Source: Antedon mediterranea (Eukaryota; Echinodermata; Crinoidea; Comatulida; Antedonidae). From it: a stretch of 64,000 nt of DNA. Location: contig NC_092671.1 of NCBI RefSeq assembly GCF_964355755.1, positions 37,465,304 to 37,529,303 on the forward strand, written 5' to 3'. The position numbers and the translations under genes are program-made. The notes under the pieces were generated by a model that worked only from the letters and a program-made list of their open reading frames with translations, was not told the origin of the DNA and searched no databases. This document shows positions 24,001 to 36,699 of the stretch, piece after piece. Within the stretch, counting starts at the first letter, position 1, and each line of letters opens with the position of its first letter.

Positions 24001-27000
24001 ACACTAGAGATATATGCTGAAACTCCAATATTGTCAGCATTTTTGGCCTGGATCTGTAATGACAATGACAACTTATTATATTTTAGATGACAATTTCAAT
24101 ATGACAATAACAAATAAAATTACTGATTTAATTAGAGAAAAGGGGAAAATTCCAGAAGCAAATGCTTATAAAAGAAAGAACCCAATAAATATACACATGA
24201 GAAAAGACAATAATAAAAACTTTTATGAAAATGAAGATGATTTTTATTAGATAGTAGTAATGATGATGCTAAAAATTATGATTATAAAGCTCTGTCTACA
24301 CTATCAAACTTAACAGGACAAAAACATTTGTTGTGTCCATATATAGACACGATGATGTCATATCACTGCCATATTTGAGCATATCACTGCCATATTTGGC
24401 CACAATTTTTTGTCAAACTAGTTTGATAGTGTAGATAGAACTTAAGGATAAAAATGAAACAGTGAAGGTTCATATGAGAATAATTTCCACAATTATAATG
24501 ATTGACACCAAATATGAATTTGATTATTGATACTGCATACATATATTGTTTAAAGGTTTGCATGGTGAAATCATATGTTGATATAAGTTAGTGCAGTTAG
24601 AGAAACTCAACAGTTCTTTTCAAAACTAATATACGTGATGTACCGCAAACTTATATCAACAAATACTGCATGCAATTTTTTTTAAAGTGTTTTTAACTTA
24701 CACCTTGATTAAGATATTGCATAAAATAAAAAGTGTTTTTAACAAATGTATTTCACTTACAACAAATGTATAATTATAACCAGCAAGAAGGTTTTCATAC
24801 GCAACCACTGTTTGATGAGCATTAAGTAACCTCACATCCGAATCACTTGGTAATCCCTGTAAATAAAAAATAAAACTATAATATAACTATAATATATAAT
24901 AAGTATAACAAATCACTCTTTTGCACTCTTAAGCTCTGTCTACACTATCAAACTGAATGTGACAACAAAATGTGATGTGCCCATATATGGACATGATGAT
25001 GTCATATCACTACCATATTTGTGCATATCACTTCTATATTTGGGCACATCATAATTTTTGTCACATAAAGTTTTATAGTGTGGACAGAGCTTTAAACACG
25101 ACCATGCTACATATTATTCGGCATCAAAGTAAATTTGTTTTTCCTGTTGTCGTGGGACAACTTGTCATCGCAATGGAGACAGCACTTCGTATAAAGTTTT
25201 TTCTGTGTTTCGTATTGTTTTGCTATTTCACAATTATAGTGATAACATGAGTGCTTTAGAAACAGATATTTTTGTACAAGAAACAGAAATACTAACTGGA
25301 AATTCTCCAATTTTGTTAATAGTGTAGGCCTCTATAACCCCAAATACTTCCAGTGGAGGATTGAAAGTTACGACTATTGTTGATTCTGATTGTTTTGCTG
25401 CTACATTTGTCACTGGTCCTGGAACTGAGGGTAAAATAATTGAAAAAGTAAATTTATGTGATAACTTTTTTATATGTGCAATATTTTGTAAAATTTTACA
25501 CAATTTAGCCTTTGGCTACAATGTAAATTTTCGTTTTATTGAATAAAACCTTGAATCCAAAATCCCTTTTGTTTAACAGTTTGTATGGCGAATAAACTCT
25601 AGTATTAGTAATTAAGTTTTCAGATTCAGATTCAATTTATTAAGTCATTCATACATAGCATAATTACTAACTTATTGTTGAGAAAGTTTGCTTACACCAT
25701 GTTTTTCAAAAAGAGTGCTGTACTGCTTACCTAACTTTACTACGATCATAATACTTGTATGTATGTAAAAACACAAGTTAATACATTCTAACTATATATA
25801 ATTATTATGTAAATAAACCTTGTGGAAAAAAATACAAATTATACCATAAACAGAGAGAAAATTATGATTAAAGGTTGTTTGACCCTTGGAAAAAGAAAAC
25901 AATTATACCATGTCTTTCAACACTACCTCACTAAACTACATACTAATTTGCATACAATCACATTTACATATGAATGAATATTCATGATGTTTAATTTACA
26001 TATTCATTTTTATACTTACTCCCTTGTGAAGTGGTTATGGTTCCTACAGTGTCAGCACTTGGACTTGTTCCCGCGACAGCAGCCAATGTCACTGTGTACT
26101 CCGTGTAAGGTAGTAAATCTTTAAATGTATAATACGTTGAAAATTCAGATAGAGTTGGTATCTCAGAGTCAGACGGTTGAAGGGTAATGACGTATCCATC
26201 AAAGTCGCCCTCGGGTTTGTCCCAAAACATCGTAAAACCGGATGAGGTTATCTGAGAAAATCGAATATCCTCAATCGCAATTGGAGCTGTAAAAATAAAT
26301 GGTATAAATTGCATTAATTTAAATCTGCTTGTTGATTTAAAAAAATTATTACAGCTTGAACAAGCTGTAATACGTATCAATCTCTCGATATATTACATGT
26401 TTTTACTCACACATACCCAACCTGTGAGAAATCTCGAGAGAAAGCATAATTGGTGAGCTATTTGATTACTATGATTGGTCAATTTAATACCATGGGCAAT
26501 ACATGTGTGCGCAATAACAACTCGAGATATCTCGTAACAAAAACAGGCCTCTCATTGGTGTGTTTTTTCTCCCAATTTACAACAAAATTGTAGTCACACT
26601 ATGCAAACCTGGTTACAAGTTGTTAAATTTTGCAGATGTTCAAAAGGGTATAGTTTTAGTCTGTATAATCTATAGTAAATTTGAATAAATGGCAATTGTT
26701 GTTAGCAATTCATGTTATTGATTTTGTACTTTTTTCTAAAGGATTGTAAAGAATTAAAGCATGAAATATTGTTGCTTACTTGTCGTTGCTGTTATGTTAA
26801 AAGGTGAACTCCTAAGGCCTTCAATTTCTGCTACTACTTGTATGAAATACTCTGTACCAGGATACAGATCAATCAATTCAACATCAAATATTGAGACTGA
26901 GGCTAGCCGGTCATGCATGACAACTGTATGGTTGTCCAAATCGGATGACATCGCTGTTACATGGTAAAAACATCCTGTACAGTCGTGGTCTCTGATTTGA

Positions 27001-30000
27001 ACGGTGATAGAGGACGTTGTAACATGCAAAATGTTAACGTCTTCTGCTGGTTCGGGAACTAAATAAATCAATTTATTTTTCGTAATCAAATAGAAACATG
27101 TTAAGGAGCCTTACCAATACCAGGGTTCAAATCATATCAAAATCCCAGGATTTCTCTGATGGCTAATCCTATAGCCAGGGATTCAAAGAGCAAACCACAT
27201 TTTTTTCTGGTGCACTTTTTAAACTAGAGACTATACAGTAGCAGCAAATATGATAAATATATGCTTAAAACTAGCATAAAGGCCAATTAACACACACAAT
27301 GAGTAACGGTAAGCGTAAAACCGCGTAGCTTGTCCTACATAGTATCTATATCCTCAGCGCAACCTGCCTGTACGCTCAAAGTTGTGTGTGCTAGTCATAA
27401 GGAATATAGATTCCATATTATTATTATCGTTACCGCTCATCAGTGTAATTGACCTTTGATAATTAATTTTTTCATTTTTTTGGGAAAAGAGAAAGCCCCT
27501 ATAGATAATGAATTTCTTACCAGTGTATATAAGGAATATCTCTTTTGTAGAGTCCTCAAACCCTTGTCTTTCAGTGTGTACGGTTACAAATTCTGAAGAA
27601 CCTGAATTCAATTCACTAAAAACAACCAATTGTTCAGCATCACTGGTTCTGGTATGTGTTACACCACAAAAGCAGGATACAGTAACCATGTCATATAGGC
27701 CTTGAGGTGGGGTCCACGACAACATGACAGCAGTGGTGTTTGCTTTCTTTATAATGTTTGTAGCCTGTGCTAAAGCTGTTTACGATAAAAATATACAGGA
27801 AATTTAATCCAAATCCTAATATAGGTCATTCGGCATTTCTGAGCCTGTTACTAACAAACGGGTTATTGATATTACATGGTCTCATACAAAGCGTATTTGT
27901 TGATAAAAAAAAATGTAACATATAGCCCATAAGTATCTCCGGACACCTGACCAAATTCAGGGTCAGCGTGATCAATTAACAGTGTTTTCAAAATGTCATA
28001 ATCATAGTATCTTTAATTTAATATTAAAAAGAATTAACAGAAATTTGTTTTAAAAACTGGCATATCATATATAAATAAAACAGTAAAATACACAAAAAAA
28101 GTGCACCAATATAGATTAACACTACAACAACACAAAAACAACACAATTCTCAAATTTCTCTTGTTTTTTAACAGTTTGTATAACTAATTTATTTTTTTTT
28201 TTTTTGAAAATTTATTATGGTATAAAACAAACTATGATGATCAACAGGCAGCCGAAAGCTGAAAACGTTGAACTTACAAAAATACAATTGGGATAAAAAG
28301 TAGAGACTATACAGTATATATAAAAATATGTTCAATTAAAAATTCAGTAAATATAAGAAAATGATGTAACAATCAATTAATCAATAGAAACTTACTTGTC
28401 TGTTGAACAATCTCAGCTGGTAGGCTAAGCACTCCATTTCTTTCAGCCACGACACTTATATTGTATCGTGTACCAGGTTGTAATTGATCAAATCGCATGT
28501 CAAACGTTGTCTGTGAGCTTTCAGGTTCAATTGTAACAGAGCCTAGCGTTTGGCCTAGCTCTGATGTTGGTTGTCCTATGTATTTACAGCTCGTACACGT
28601 TGCATCACTCAGTGTTACGACAATAAAATCAAGTCCTGCACTGTTTGCGGATTCAACAGTAGGCGTGTCTGGAACTGAACAAAAATAGTAGTTACAACAT
28701 AAATTAATGTTACAAACTCAGTCATGTGTGGACCAATATGTTGACCCCGTCATCTGGAGGTCAACGGTGACATATTCCCCACTACGCTTTGAGAAAGCCA
28801 ACTGATAGTTGGCGAAACGTTATTTTTACTTACTGTTACAACCTGCAGTTGAGATATAATTAACGATTAAATTTTAAATTAATTTATATTTTGTGCTTGA
28901 GAACTTGGAATTAAAATAAATTATATACATTAACATTTCAACAATTATAATATATTTACTTACTTGTTGAGGGTAGTAAAGCAATTGTTTCTGAAATACT
29001 CTCTTCATTTAAAAATGTTTCAAAAGTGATAAAATAAGCTACTCCGGGTGATAGGTTTGTGTATATGCAATCAGGTACGTCATTGGTGTAGAAATCCTGT
29101 ACTTTATCATTACTGCAACTTCCACAAGTAACTCTTACTAAGGTGTAGGTATCGGTAGGAGGCGTCCACATCAGCCTTATGGATGTCTGATTCACTTCAT
29201 AAACAATATCCCCAACCGATGTGGTCACACCTATAAATGATGAATATCAATAATATATAATTTTCAATAATGAGATCAAGTTCGTCGGTAAAATAACTTG
29301 CGTGTCAAGACAGTTTCACCAAGCTGTCAGCTAGACTTTGTAAGTTGTTGTGTGTATAATTTTCAGTGATTTAATATATCTATCTAGCAATTACAGTGTG
29401 TTTTTACGAACAAATTCAGTAGCATAGTTCCCAACCGTCTCGCATCGTGCGGGATGGTCCAGCATTTCAAAGTGATTTTTAATGAAACACGCATTTTGAA
29501 CAAAGCTTGAACAGCTGTGGCTCAAATGCTTCATGTCTGAACGAACTTTGTAATTGTTAGTTTTTCATTTATCTGTTTTTGTATATATTTTCTAAGTATA
29601 TTTTATATGCAAATGACAATAAATGGAAGTAATTTTCTACTGATGAATTAATAAAAACACTGACCATTTCGAGCGAATTTTTGAATGCTTCTTTCGCCAT
29701 CTTTTGCTAAAACTGTAACATACACTGTGTACGTCTCTTCTGGGTCTGGATCAAAATACTCATAGCCGTTTGCATACGTTGTATCAGTGATCACAAGCGA
29801 CGTTGAATTGTGTACTTCTACTTCATAGTTTTCAAAAAACCCAACGGAAGGGGCATCCCAATCAGCTCGTAGGTGACCCGTTTCGTTGAAAGTCACTACT
29901 AAGTCTTCCACAGGATTTGGTGCTGAAAAACATTAAAAGTACAAATTCAATTGTAAAAGTGGCCATTTGTTTTAAAAAAAACTATCCTCACATCACATGA

Positions 30001-33000
30001 CACTGAGAATGACAATTAAATATTTAAAGAAATATTCATTCTTTTGTGTGTTCATTCCATACATATGTTCCTCATCTCTTTACAAGTTTATTTTTCTCTA
30101 AAACACATTTTTATTTCAGTACAATATACATATTAGGGAGCCTGTATTTATACAGTCGCGATTTAACACAATGTTTTGTAGTGCCATCGTGATGACATAC
30201 CGATGACATCACATTGTCAAGACTTCAATGTTTGTTTTTGTTTTCTGTTTACAAATATTTCTTTTTTGTCTTTTTTAATATTAAGGTAACTGCTATTGTT
30301 CATATTGAGATAATAAGAATGCTGTTACCGTCATCCAATTTATTGCCATACTATATTTCGACGATATATTTAAATATATTGTTAAAAAAACAAGACACTT
30401 TTTCTAATACATACTTGTTGATATACGAATAGTATCAGAAGGGCTGAATTGATTGTTGCTATAAGCAACTATTTCAACTCGGTATTCAACACCAGTCAAC
30501 AATGTCGTAATTGTAGTTTCAGAATCACTGCCTGGTACCGTTAAAACCTGTTGTCTTGTTTCTATGTCCACGCCTTCATACGTTAATACGTAGAATTCCA
30601 CAAAGCCATTATTCGATGTCCAACTTAATGTAAAGGTGGTTGTCGTCTGAGACCGATTGTTAAATGTAGGTGTACCGAGAGCTAAAAGAAAAGAATAAGA
30701 ATCAGTTTAATTTCTAGATAATTTATAATTTTTGAAAGGGGGAGAGGGGGGAAGCAATATAAGCCATAAGATTCAAACTAATTAACAAATCTAAAATTGT
30801 TGTTTTCAATCATTTTACTGGTTACCGCTAAATACATTCTGACAAAGGTAGATACAAATTAACCTTAAGCATGGTTACCACTAGAACACAACACAAGGAT
30901 GTAGATACAATGTATCAATGACGGTCAAGCTTGGTTCCCACTAGGATGCAATGCAAACGAATTGACCAATGACAAGTGACAGTCGAATAAATCCATCACT
31001 TGTGATTGGTCAAATCCCTTACATTGGATTATGTGTTGCGTCTCTAGTGGGAAGAAATTAGCCTTGCTTTAATCTTCACATACTCTTTATTTCCGAAATA
31101 TCATAAGAATATTTGGTAATACATCATCTCATTTATATCACATGTGGTGCCTGTATCGTGTAAGGTTAAGTTGAGGGTTAGGTTACTACTAGATACATGT
31201 GAAACACATGTGATGTTGTATTACCAAATAATCCTATGATACTTCGGAAATAGATACAGTACCAAGAATTGGCTGGCTTTTCACCAGTGAAAACTGCCCA
31301 CGTAAGCATGATAGTATAAGCAAAAGGATTGCAAACTGGCCATTTTGCTTCGCTTGCATTTTAACGCATCTATTAATTCAACTTACCCGTTGTAATATAT
31401 GTCAAATTACTCGTTTTTGTTGACACTCTTGTTGACATGGAAACTGTAACGACGTAGGTTTCGCCTGAAATAAGCCCTGTGACATCCGTAGATCTGTCGT
31501 TAGCATCGACAGTTATATTTCTATTCAGGGTATCAATGTTTTCACCATAATATTCAACAAGGAATGGACCAGCTAAATACAACAGATCTTCAGCCCACCA
31601 GTTAATGGTGAACTGTGTATTGCTTATAGACACGACACCTACACGAATATCAGGAATATCTACAAAAAGAGAAAATAATTAAAAGAATTTCTTATAAATA
31701 TATGAAAAAAGTGATTATGATACATTGTATCATTGATACATTTGCAGAGGCAACACGTCCCATGTACAGTACGTACTGTCGAATTACTTTCACTATCAAA
31801 CTAGTTTGACAAAAAAAGTGTGATATGCCAAAATATGGTAGTGATATGACATCACCTAGACTTACCCCAAGTCTGTATTGTTTTTTTGTGTTATTTAGTT
31901 GTTTTTATTTCGACTGCGATTTTTGTCTGAAACAAACTCAAGTAATACACGTATGAAACGCCATATGTGCAAAAATATTTCTATTTTTACTAATATTAAG
32001 AAAAAACTCCGTCTGGAGCCCAGCTAGACATCACCATGTCCATATATGGGCACATCACATTTTTTGTCAGTTTGATAGTGTGGACAGAGAGTTATTGAAA
32101 TCACACCTACAGTAGAAACTAGTTACGCCTGGTTAAGCTCTGTCCACACTATCAAACTGTATAGCATGTGACAAAAAAATGTGATGTGTCCATATATGGA
32201 CATGATAACTACCATATTTGGGCACATCATACTTTTTTGTTAAACCAGTTTGATAGTGTAGATAGATCTTCTTAAAATTTTAAAGAAATGTTTAATTTTT
32301 AAAAATTAGGATCATTACCTGTGCTATAAAAAGCAGATGAAAATATAAACTCGTCATTGTAACCAACGTTGAAGACTGAGATTTCATAATTACTTGAAGA
32401 CGACAGATTATAGTAGGTTACATCAAAGGTATTTCCATCTAATTCCTTTTGATCAAAATTTAAGACTCCTTCAAGACTGAGATTTAAATTAAATGACTTG
32501 GCCATTTCTCCATCTGGTAGGCTCCACCGAAAACTTAACGTAGATAAAGATGATGATACTGTTTCAATCTCCGGGGAAAACACCACTAAAATAATAAGAA
32601 ATTGAATGAAATAATTTAATAATAATAATAGTAAGAAATTGAATGAAATATTTATAGATTGCTTTGACGTTTTCAATACTGTATACTTTTGATTACTAGT
32701 ACTATTGATTAAGCTCTGTCTACACTATCAAACTTTAAAAAAAAAAATATCATGTGCCCATATATGGAAATGATGATGTCATATCACTACCATATTTGGG
32801 CATATCACTACCATATTTGGTCACATCACACTTTTTTTTGTCAAACTAGTTTGATAGTATAGACAGAGCTTTAAGCATTATCTTTTTAAAAAAAATCTTG
32901 TTTTCACTCATAATTAGTTTTTATGGATTTACTCACGACCAAGACTTACAATGAATGGAATATTGTCTTAAATGTTCTAAGTTTTTAGGGGGGGGGGCCC

Positions 33001-36000
33001 TGCAGGTGTAGTGGCTTACTGTATGGGTGTTTAAAAAAAATGAAAATGACTTACTTGTATTAACTTCTATCTCTCTGCTTGTAGAGTTGTCAGTCCCATT
33101 TACAACTAATACAGAAATTGCATATGTTTCTCCAGATTTTAATTCAGTCAACAACAAACTACGACCACTGGCCTCTATCGTTTTCTCACGGGTAACGGTA
33201 TCAAAAAACTTTCCGGTTGCCATTACGATGAAATGACTTATTGGTTGTGCACTGGCGTCAAATTGCCAATCAACTTGAATTGCAGTTTCATTTTGAAATG
33301 TGGAATCTTCAAGAACAGGAGTTTCTAGCACAGCTGAAAGGAAGAAAATAGTTTGGTAAATTTAAAAATGTTGAAGTTTGCAGTACACCATGTATATTTC
33401 GCCATGCAAACCTTCAAACAATATATTAAATTTTTAAAAATATTCAAAATTAAAGTGAGATGTACAGTAGCTCTGGTTACTGCAGTACTGTATAACTATA
33501 CAATTTAAGTTGTGATTGAATATTCTGTTAACTGGTAAAAAACAACTATTTTTAATTTTTTTATTTTAGAGGGTTCTTAATCGTTGGGACAATCATTTCT
33601 TTATAGTTTGACTTTAAAGATATATTGTCCCTCTAAAAAATTTTTTGTTGAATATGCCATTTGATGTCACTTAATAGTTAAGTGAATAACTTTATTATAA
33701 CTGCAAAATGGCCTTTTTAAATTTGATTTTATTAATCTTCATTTTTCATGTTTTTGGGAACAATACATCTTTAATGAATTCTTTTTAAATGTTAAAATAT
33801 GAAAAAATGTGACTGTAATAATTCAGTATTGCAAACATTTTGGTTAGGCCCCTATTGTTTTTACTTTAATTGATCTACAATATTTGAATTACAGATACAG
33901 TTTGTAGGATAATAATAATTAATACTAGCTGTCTTACCTGCTGAGCATGTGCAAACCAAACATAATAAAGCCGCAACCTAGAAAAGAAACATAAATACAG
34001 TATTAATATAAAAGAAAGAAAAGAGAAATAAATGGAAAAAGATGTTGATGATAACAATTTTGGAAAAAAAGTTTGTTTGGATGATAAAACTACATTTACT
34101 TATAACTTATTTAGGTCTATTTAGGTTTATAAGTTGGCGGAGTTTTGGGAATATAGAAATTCAATTTTTCAATGGTCTCAAAATTGTCACTAAAATTAAA
34201 TCTTTTTAACATCAAATATTCCAAACTTTTAGACACTGGAAGTAGACACTGAATGTAATTTGTTTTATAACACATAACTGTAAATTTCAAAATTGAAGCC
34301 TGGGTTAGAATATACTGCACAATGTAACAAAAGTTGGTGGTCATTGGTAAATATCTTAATATAATCCACTAAATAACTTAAGAACAGCACAAAATACAAT
34401 TCAATTTTCAATTTTCCCAAAAGTGTCACTAAAATTTAGTCGTTTACTGGAAGGTTTACTGTAAATTTCATGTCTGCTTAAAATACTGTACAATGTAACT
34501 GGTGGCTGGTGGTAAATATCAATAATTAATCCACTAAATAACTTAAGAACAGCACAAACTACAATTACATTGTTTAATTTTTTTAATGTGGACCTACCCA
34601 GTACTTGAAATGATACATCCTATAGTAGAAATATTCACTAAACCAAGTGGGACAATGTAATATTATAGTATACAATGTTGGTTAATACATCGTAGGCTTA
34701 CAAAGAAAAGAATACGCTAAACGTAGGGTATTGTTGAGGGCCGCATTGTGGTGATTCATGGACCTACCCAGTATAAATATGTAAATCCTGATCCAGACAA
34801 AAGCTGGGAAGATTTTCTGCATGACTTGTGATCCTTAAAAGACTCCAGTAGCCTAAGTAAGCCAGAATACTGCAGTCTGAGTAGGTTTGGAATCATGACT
34901 AAACTGTAATTTGTACATAACAAATTAATAATAATGAATCTAAATTATGTGCTAAATAATTTTTTTTTTCTGGTTCAATTATAACAATTCTTTGATCATG
35001 GTCGAGCTATCTAATAATTAGATTTTAATTTTAAAATAATTTAATTTTATAGCTCCATGCTTTGATATGCAAATAGAGGGTCCTGAATATCAACTGACAT
35101 TATATTTTGTCCACTTTTAAATAAAAATAAAATCATTTAAAAATTGTCTATATTAGAAGGCACTGGTATGAAGTATACACTAGGCCTTACCATTAAATTT
35201 GTCAGCAGCTGCACCTAGAAATATAGCAATTATTACAATTAATGAAACTCAACATTTTCACCAAAGAGAACTTTTTAGGCAATATCCTATCGTGTCTGTC
35301 CTTTACTACTACAGTATAACTGAAATTGACAGTAACACTAGTTCTTGAAATGTCCTTTACCTCATTTTTCTATATACATACAACGTACATTTCTAGTCTA
35401 ACAAAAACATTTTTCTAAACTTTCTATTATTTAAAAGTCGAAGATAGCCAGGTCTCGGGTCCATTCTATTGTCGCCACAGATTGATATCTTCATCAGTAC
35501 TTCTATGAATGGATGATTAGGTGGGAACACGAACGCTAGTTGATCATACCCAGTACCGTTTTGATCGTACGATTAATCGGGAAACCATTTCACGACGAAA
35601 TTTTAAAAAATACAACAATCCAAAGTGAGAAATATATACACTGCATCTTGTAATTAATATGTTAATCATATAATTATTAACATTAATATAAGCTGCAAAA
35701 TAAACGCTTACATTTAAACCAGATTTTCCATCCGGACAAGGCTTAAAACTCAGTTTATTGGGTAGATAATTATTATATGTGATTAATAACCAAAAACCAA
35801 CATTTTTGGATATTTTTCCTTAGGTAAATAATTTGTTTTCTTACTAACTTTTGTCAAATGAATAATTATTATGTGACATAAATGGCCTATATTAAAAAAA
35901 TGTTGTGTTTTTCATATCATTGCTGATATCATAGACTATATTGTTCCACTGGAAAAAAAAATATTTAAAACATAATTTTGTTGGTGAATATGCCATTCAA

Positions 36001-36345
36001 TTATCAAATAATTATTTTGACCAAAAAGTTGGTATGAAAACAAATTATTTACCTAAAGAAAAATATCAAAAAAATGTAGGTTTTTGGTTAATCATTTATT
36101 TTTGTCTTTCCTTTTAAGAATATTAAATTTTATTTAACTAAAACTGCTTTTCAAGTCTGATTTTATTAATCTTTATTTTTTTATTATAGGCCTACCAATT
36201 CACTATGTTTTAAAAATTAAAATCAAACACAGTAAACAACCAAAGAAAATAGATGTTATGTAAACATAATATTTATAATATCACCTGCCACAACCCAGTT
36301 GATAATCCGTATACTATTACTCACCGAAAACACAGTCGGAATCAT
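20515..36345 (-). CDS. Fibronectin III receptor, R3-RPTP-like ectodomain without phosphatase
   Basis: Twenty-two exons join in phase: 36345-36325, 35214-35191, 33977-33938, 33333-33055, 32585-32319, 31659-31387, 30681-30415, 29922-29665, 29230-28964, 28674-28396, 27775-27521, 27058-26780, 26286-26020, 25424-25297, 24856-24761, 24053-23987, 23702-23556, 22980-22843, 22644-22527, 22062-21992, 21631-21496 and 21025-20515. They give about 1395 aa. The first three exons make a signal peptide (MVAALLCLVCTCSA). Ten FN3 domains are each one phase-1 exon; an eleventh is split over three. The membrane-proximal block (NGPVSTFVIIV, CNGPLKPGKTYVY, QFRGYY, YSEPITL) matches R3 receptor phosphatases such as PTPRB, PTPRQ and PTPRJ. 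An RKKR precedes ATDV, as in a furin site. A transmembrane helix (VVIISIVLGLIILLLIGVMI) follows. The tail of about 170 residues has no phosphatase (no HCxxGxxR) and contains a repeated NGHVG...ETSFTLQQ unit. It is probably a cell-surface receptor or shed ligand; the ligand is unknown. Confidence 0.88.
21074..21238. mobile_element. MITE-A copy next to a second partial copy
   Basis: A left-end fragment (GCTCTGTCTATTATCAAACT, about 21077-21118) abuts a complete but short copy (AGCTTTGTCTACACTATCAA to TTTGATAGTGTAGACAGA, 21120-21238). It lies in the last intron of the FN3 receptor. Confidence 0.85.
21250..21480 (+). mobile_element. tRNA-derived SINE
   Basis: GAGCTGTAGCTTGGTGGTTA followed by AAGTGCTTGCCTTCCAATCC resembles the A-box half of a tRNA; the B-box half is diverged (GGTCCAGGAATAATTCTG). 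The element runs to an A-rich end (GTATGAAATAAAAAACTTAA). It lies in the last intron of the FN3 receptor. Confidence 0.65.
21799..21942. mobile_element. MITE-A copy
   Basis: AAAGCCCTGTCTACACTATC at the left; TTTGATAGTGTAGACAGAGG plus CTT at the right; complete. Confidence 0.9.
22160..22334. mobile_element. MITE-A copy
   Basis: AAACTCTGTCTACACTATCA at the left; AACTAGTTTGATAGAGACAG plus AGCTTT at the right. The interior CATATCACTACCATATTTAAG is repeated. Confidence 0.88.
23705..23885. repeat. Minisatellite, unit about 30 bp
   Basis: Six head-to-tail copies of a unit containing TTTGTTTAAAACCTCTACTA plus an A run of varying length. It lies directly upstream of an acceptor site on the minus strand, in an intron of the FN3 receptor. 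The 100-codon open frame it creates on the plus strand is not a gene. Confidence 0.93.
24286..24445. mobile_element. MITE-A copy
   Basis: AAGCTCTGTCTACACTATCA at the left; AACTAGTTTGATAGTGTAGA plus TAGAACTTAA at the right. Confidence 0.88.
24930..25093. mobile_element. MITE-A copy
   Basis: TAAGCTCTGTCTACACTATC at the left; AGTTTTATAGTGTGGACAGA plus GCTTT at the right. Confidence 0.88.
27280..27458. mobile_element. MITE-B copy (foldback)
   Basis: GGCCAATTAACACACACAAT and GAGTAACGGTAA at the left pair with TTACCGCTCATCAGTGTAAT plus TGACC at the right. Related to 15016-15205. Confidence 0.6.
29430..29570. repeat. Partial copy of the GC-hairpin MITE
   Basis: CCCAACCGTCTCGCATCGTG followed by CGGGATGGTCCAGCATTTCA matches the left end of the element at 5727-6030. 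The right end is missing or diverged. It lies in an intron of the FN3 receptor. Confidence 0.55.
30863..31066. mobile_element. Foldback element, TIR containing GGTTACCACTAG
   Basis: The left end CCTTAAGCATGGTTACCACT has an inner near-copy, TCAAGCTTGGTTCCCACTAG. The right end TCTCTAGTGGGAAGAAATTA plus GCCTTGC is the inverse. Non-coding. Confidence 0.5.
31088..31252. mobile_element. MITE with inverted ends of about 36 bp
   Basis: TATTTCCGAAATATCATAAG and AATATTTGGTAATACA on the left are inverted as TGTATTACCAAATAATCCTA and TGATACTTCGGAAATA on the right. The interior is short and non-coding. Confidence 0.75.
31790..32092. mobile_element. MITE-A copy interrupted by a Mutator-like element
   Basis: The left half (TTCACTATCAAACTAGTTTG to GTGATATGACATCA) and right half (CATCACCATGTCCATATATG to TTTGATAGTGTGGACAGAG) are separated by the 170-bp insertion at 31857-32026. 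The 9-bp target duplication lies within the MITE-A sequence. Confidence 0.85.
31857..32026 (+). mobile_element. Non-autonomous Mutator-like element, 170 bp
   Basis: Flanked by perfect 9-bp direct repeats GACATCACC (31848-31856 and 32027-32035). Termini are TAGACTTACCCCAAGTCTGT and CCGTCTGGAGCCCAGCTA, short imperfect inverted ends beginning TAGnCT. It is related in inverse orientation to the larger element at 43643-44588. Nine-base duplications are the hallmark of Mutator transposases. It has no coding capacity. Confidence 0.85.
32134..32269. mobile_element. MITE-A copy
   Basis: TAAGCTCTGTCCACACTATC at the left; AACCAGTTTGATAGTGTAGA plus TAGATCTT at the right. It is only about 40 bp from the split copy. 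Confidence 0.87.
32710..32873. mobile_element. MITE-A copy
   Basis: TAAGCTCTGTCTACACTATC at the left; AACTAGTTTGATAGTATAGA plus CAGAGCTT at the right; complete. Confidence 0.9.
33612..33775. mobile_element. MITE-C copy
   Basis: Left end TTTAAAGATATATTGTCCCT; right end GGGAACAATACATCTTTAAT. The interior AATATGCCATTTGATGTCAC is shared with the copies at 54340-54872 and 60234-60596. Confidence 0.8.
35730..36200. repeat. Degenerate MITE-C-like sequence
   Basis: Interior motifs of MITE-C occur in both orientations: TTATTATGTGACATAAATGG, GAATATGCCATTCAATTATC and AACAAATTATTTACCTAAAG. The usual terminal ATTAAAGATGTATTGTCCC ends are missing. It lies in an early intron of the FN3 receptor. Confidence 0.45.
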
Positions 36346-36699
36346 TGTACGCCCAGCCGAGAGTGTTGAGAAGAGATCAAAACCAAACAGCAATGTTCCA
36401 AAAACCAGTTGTAGGCCTACTTCTGACTAAGAACACCCAGTAAACAAAATGATTGATACGATATGATTTTAAGTCGACATTTTTTCTGTAAACCTTATTT
36501 AAGCAGCCTACTTAACCCACTAACTAGATTCAGTGTGCGTTTAATTGCAGCCTGGTACTTGGTTCGCCTATTGTTAAAAAACAATTGTCAAAGAGAAATG
36601 CACGCTTCATTGAGTCCATGACAACGAACTACTGAACATGCGCAAGTAAATTTTTTCTTTTTTTACAAAAAATTACAATTCTCAGTTACTACTAACTAC

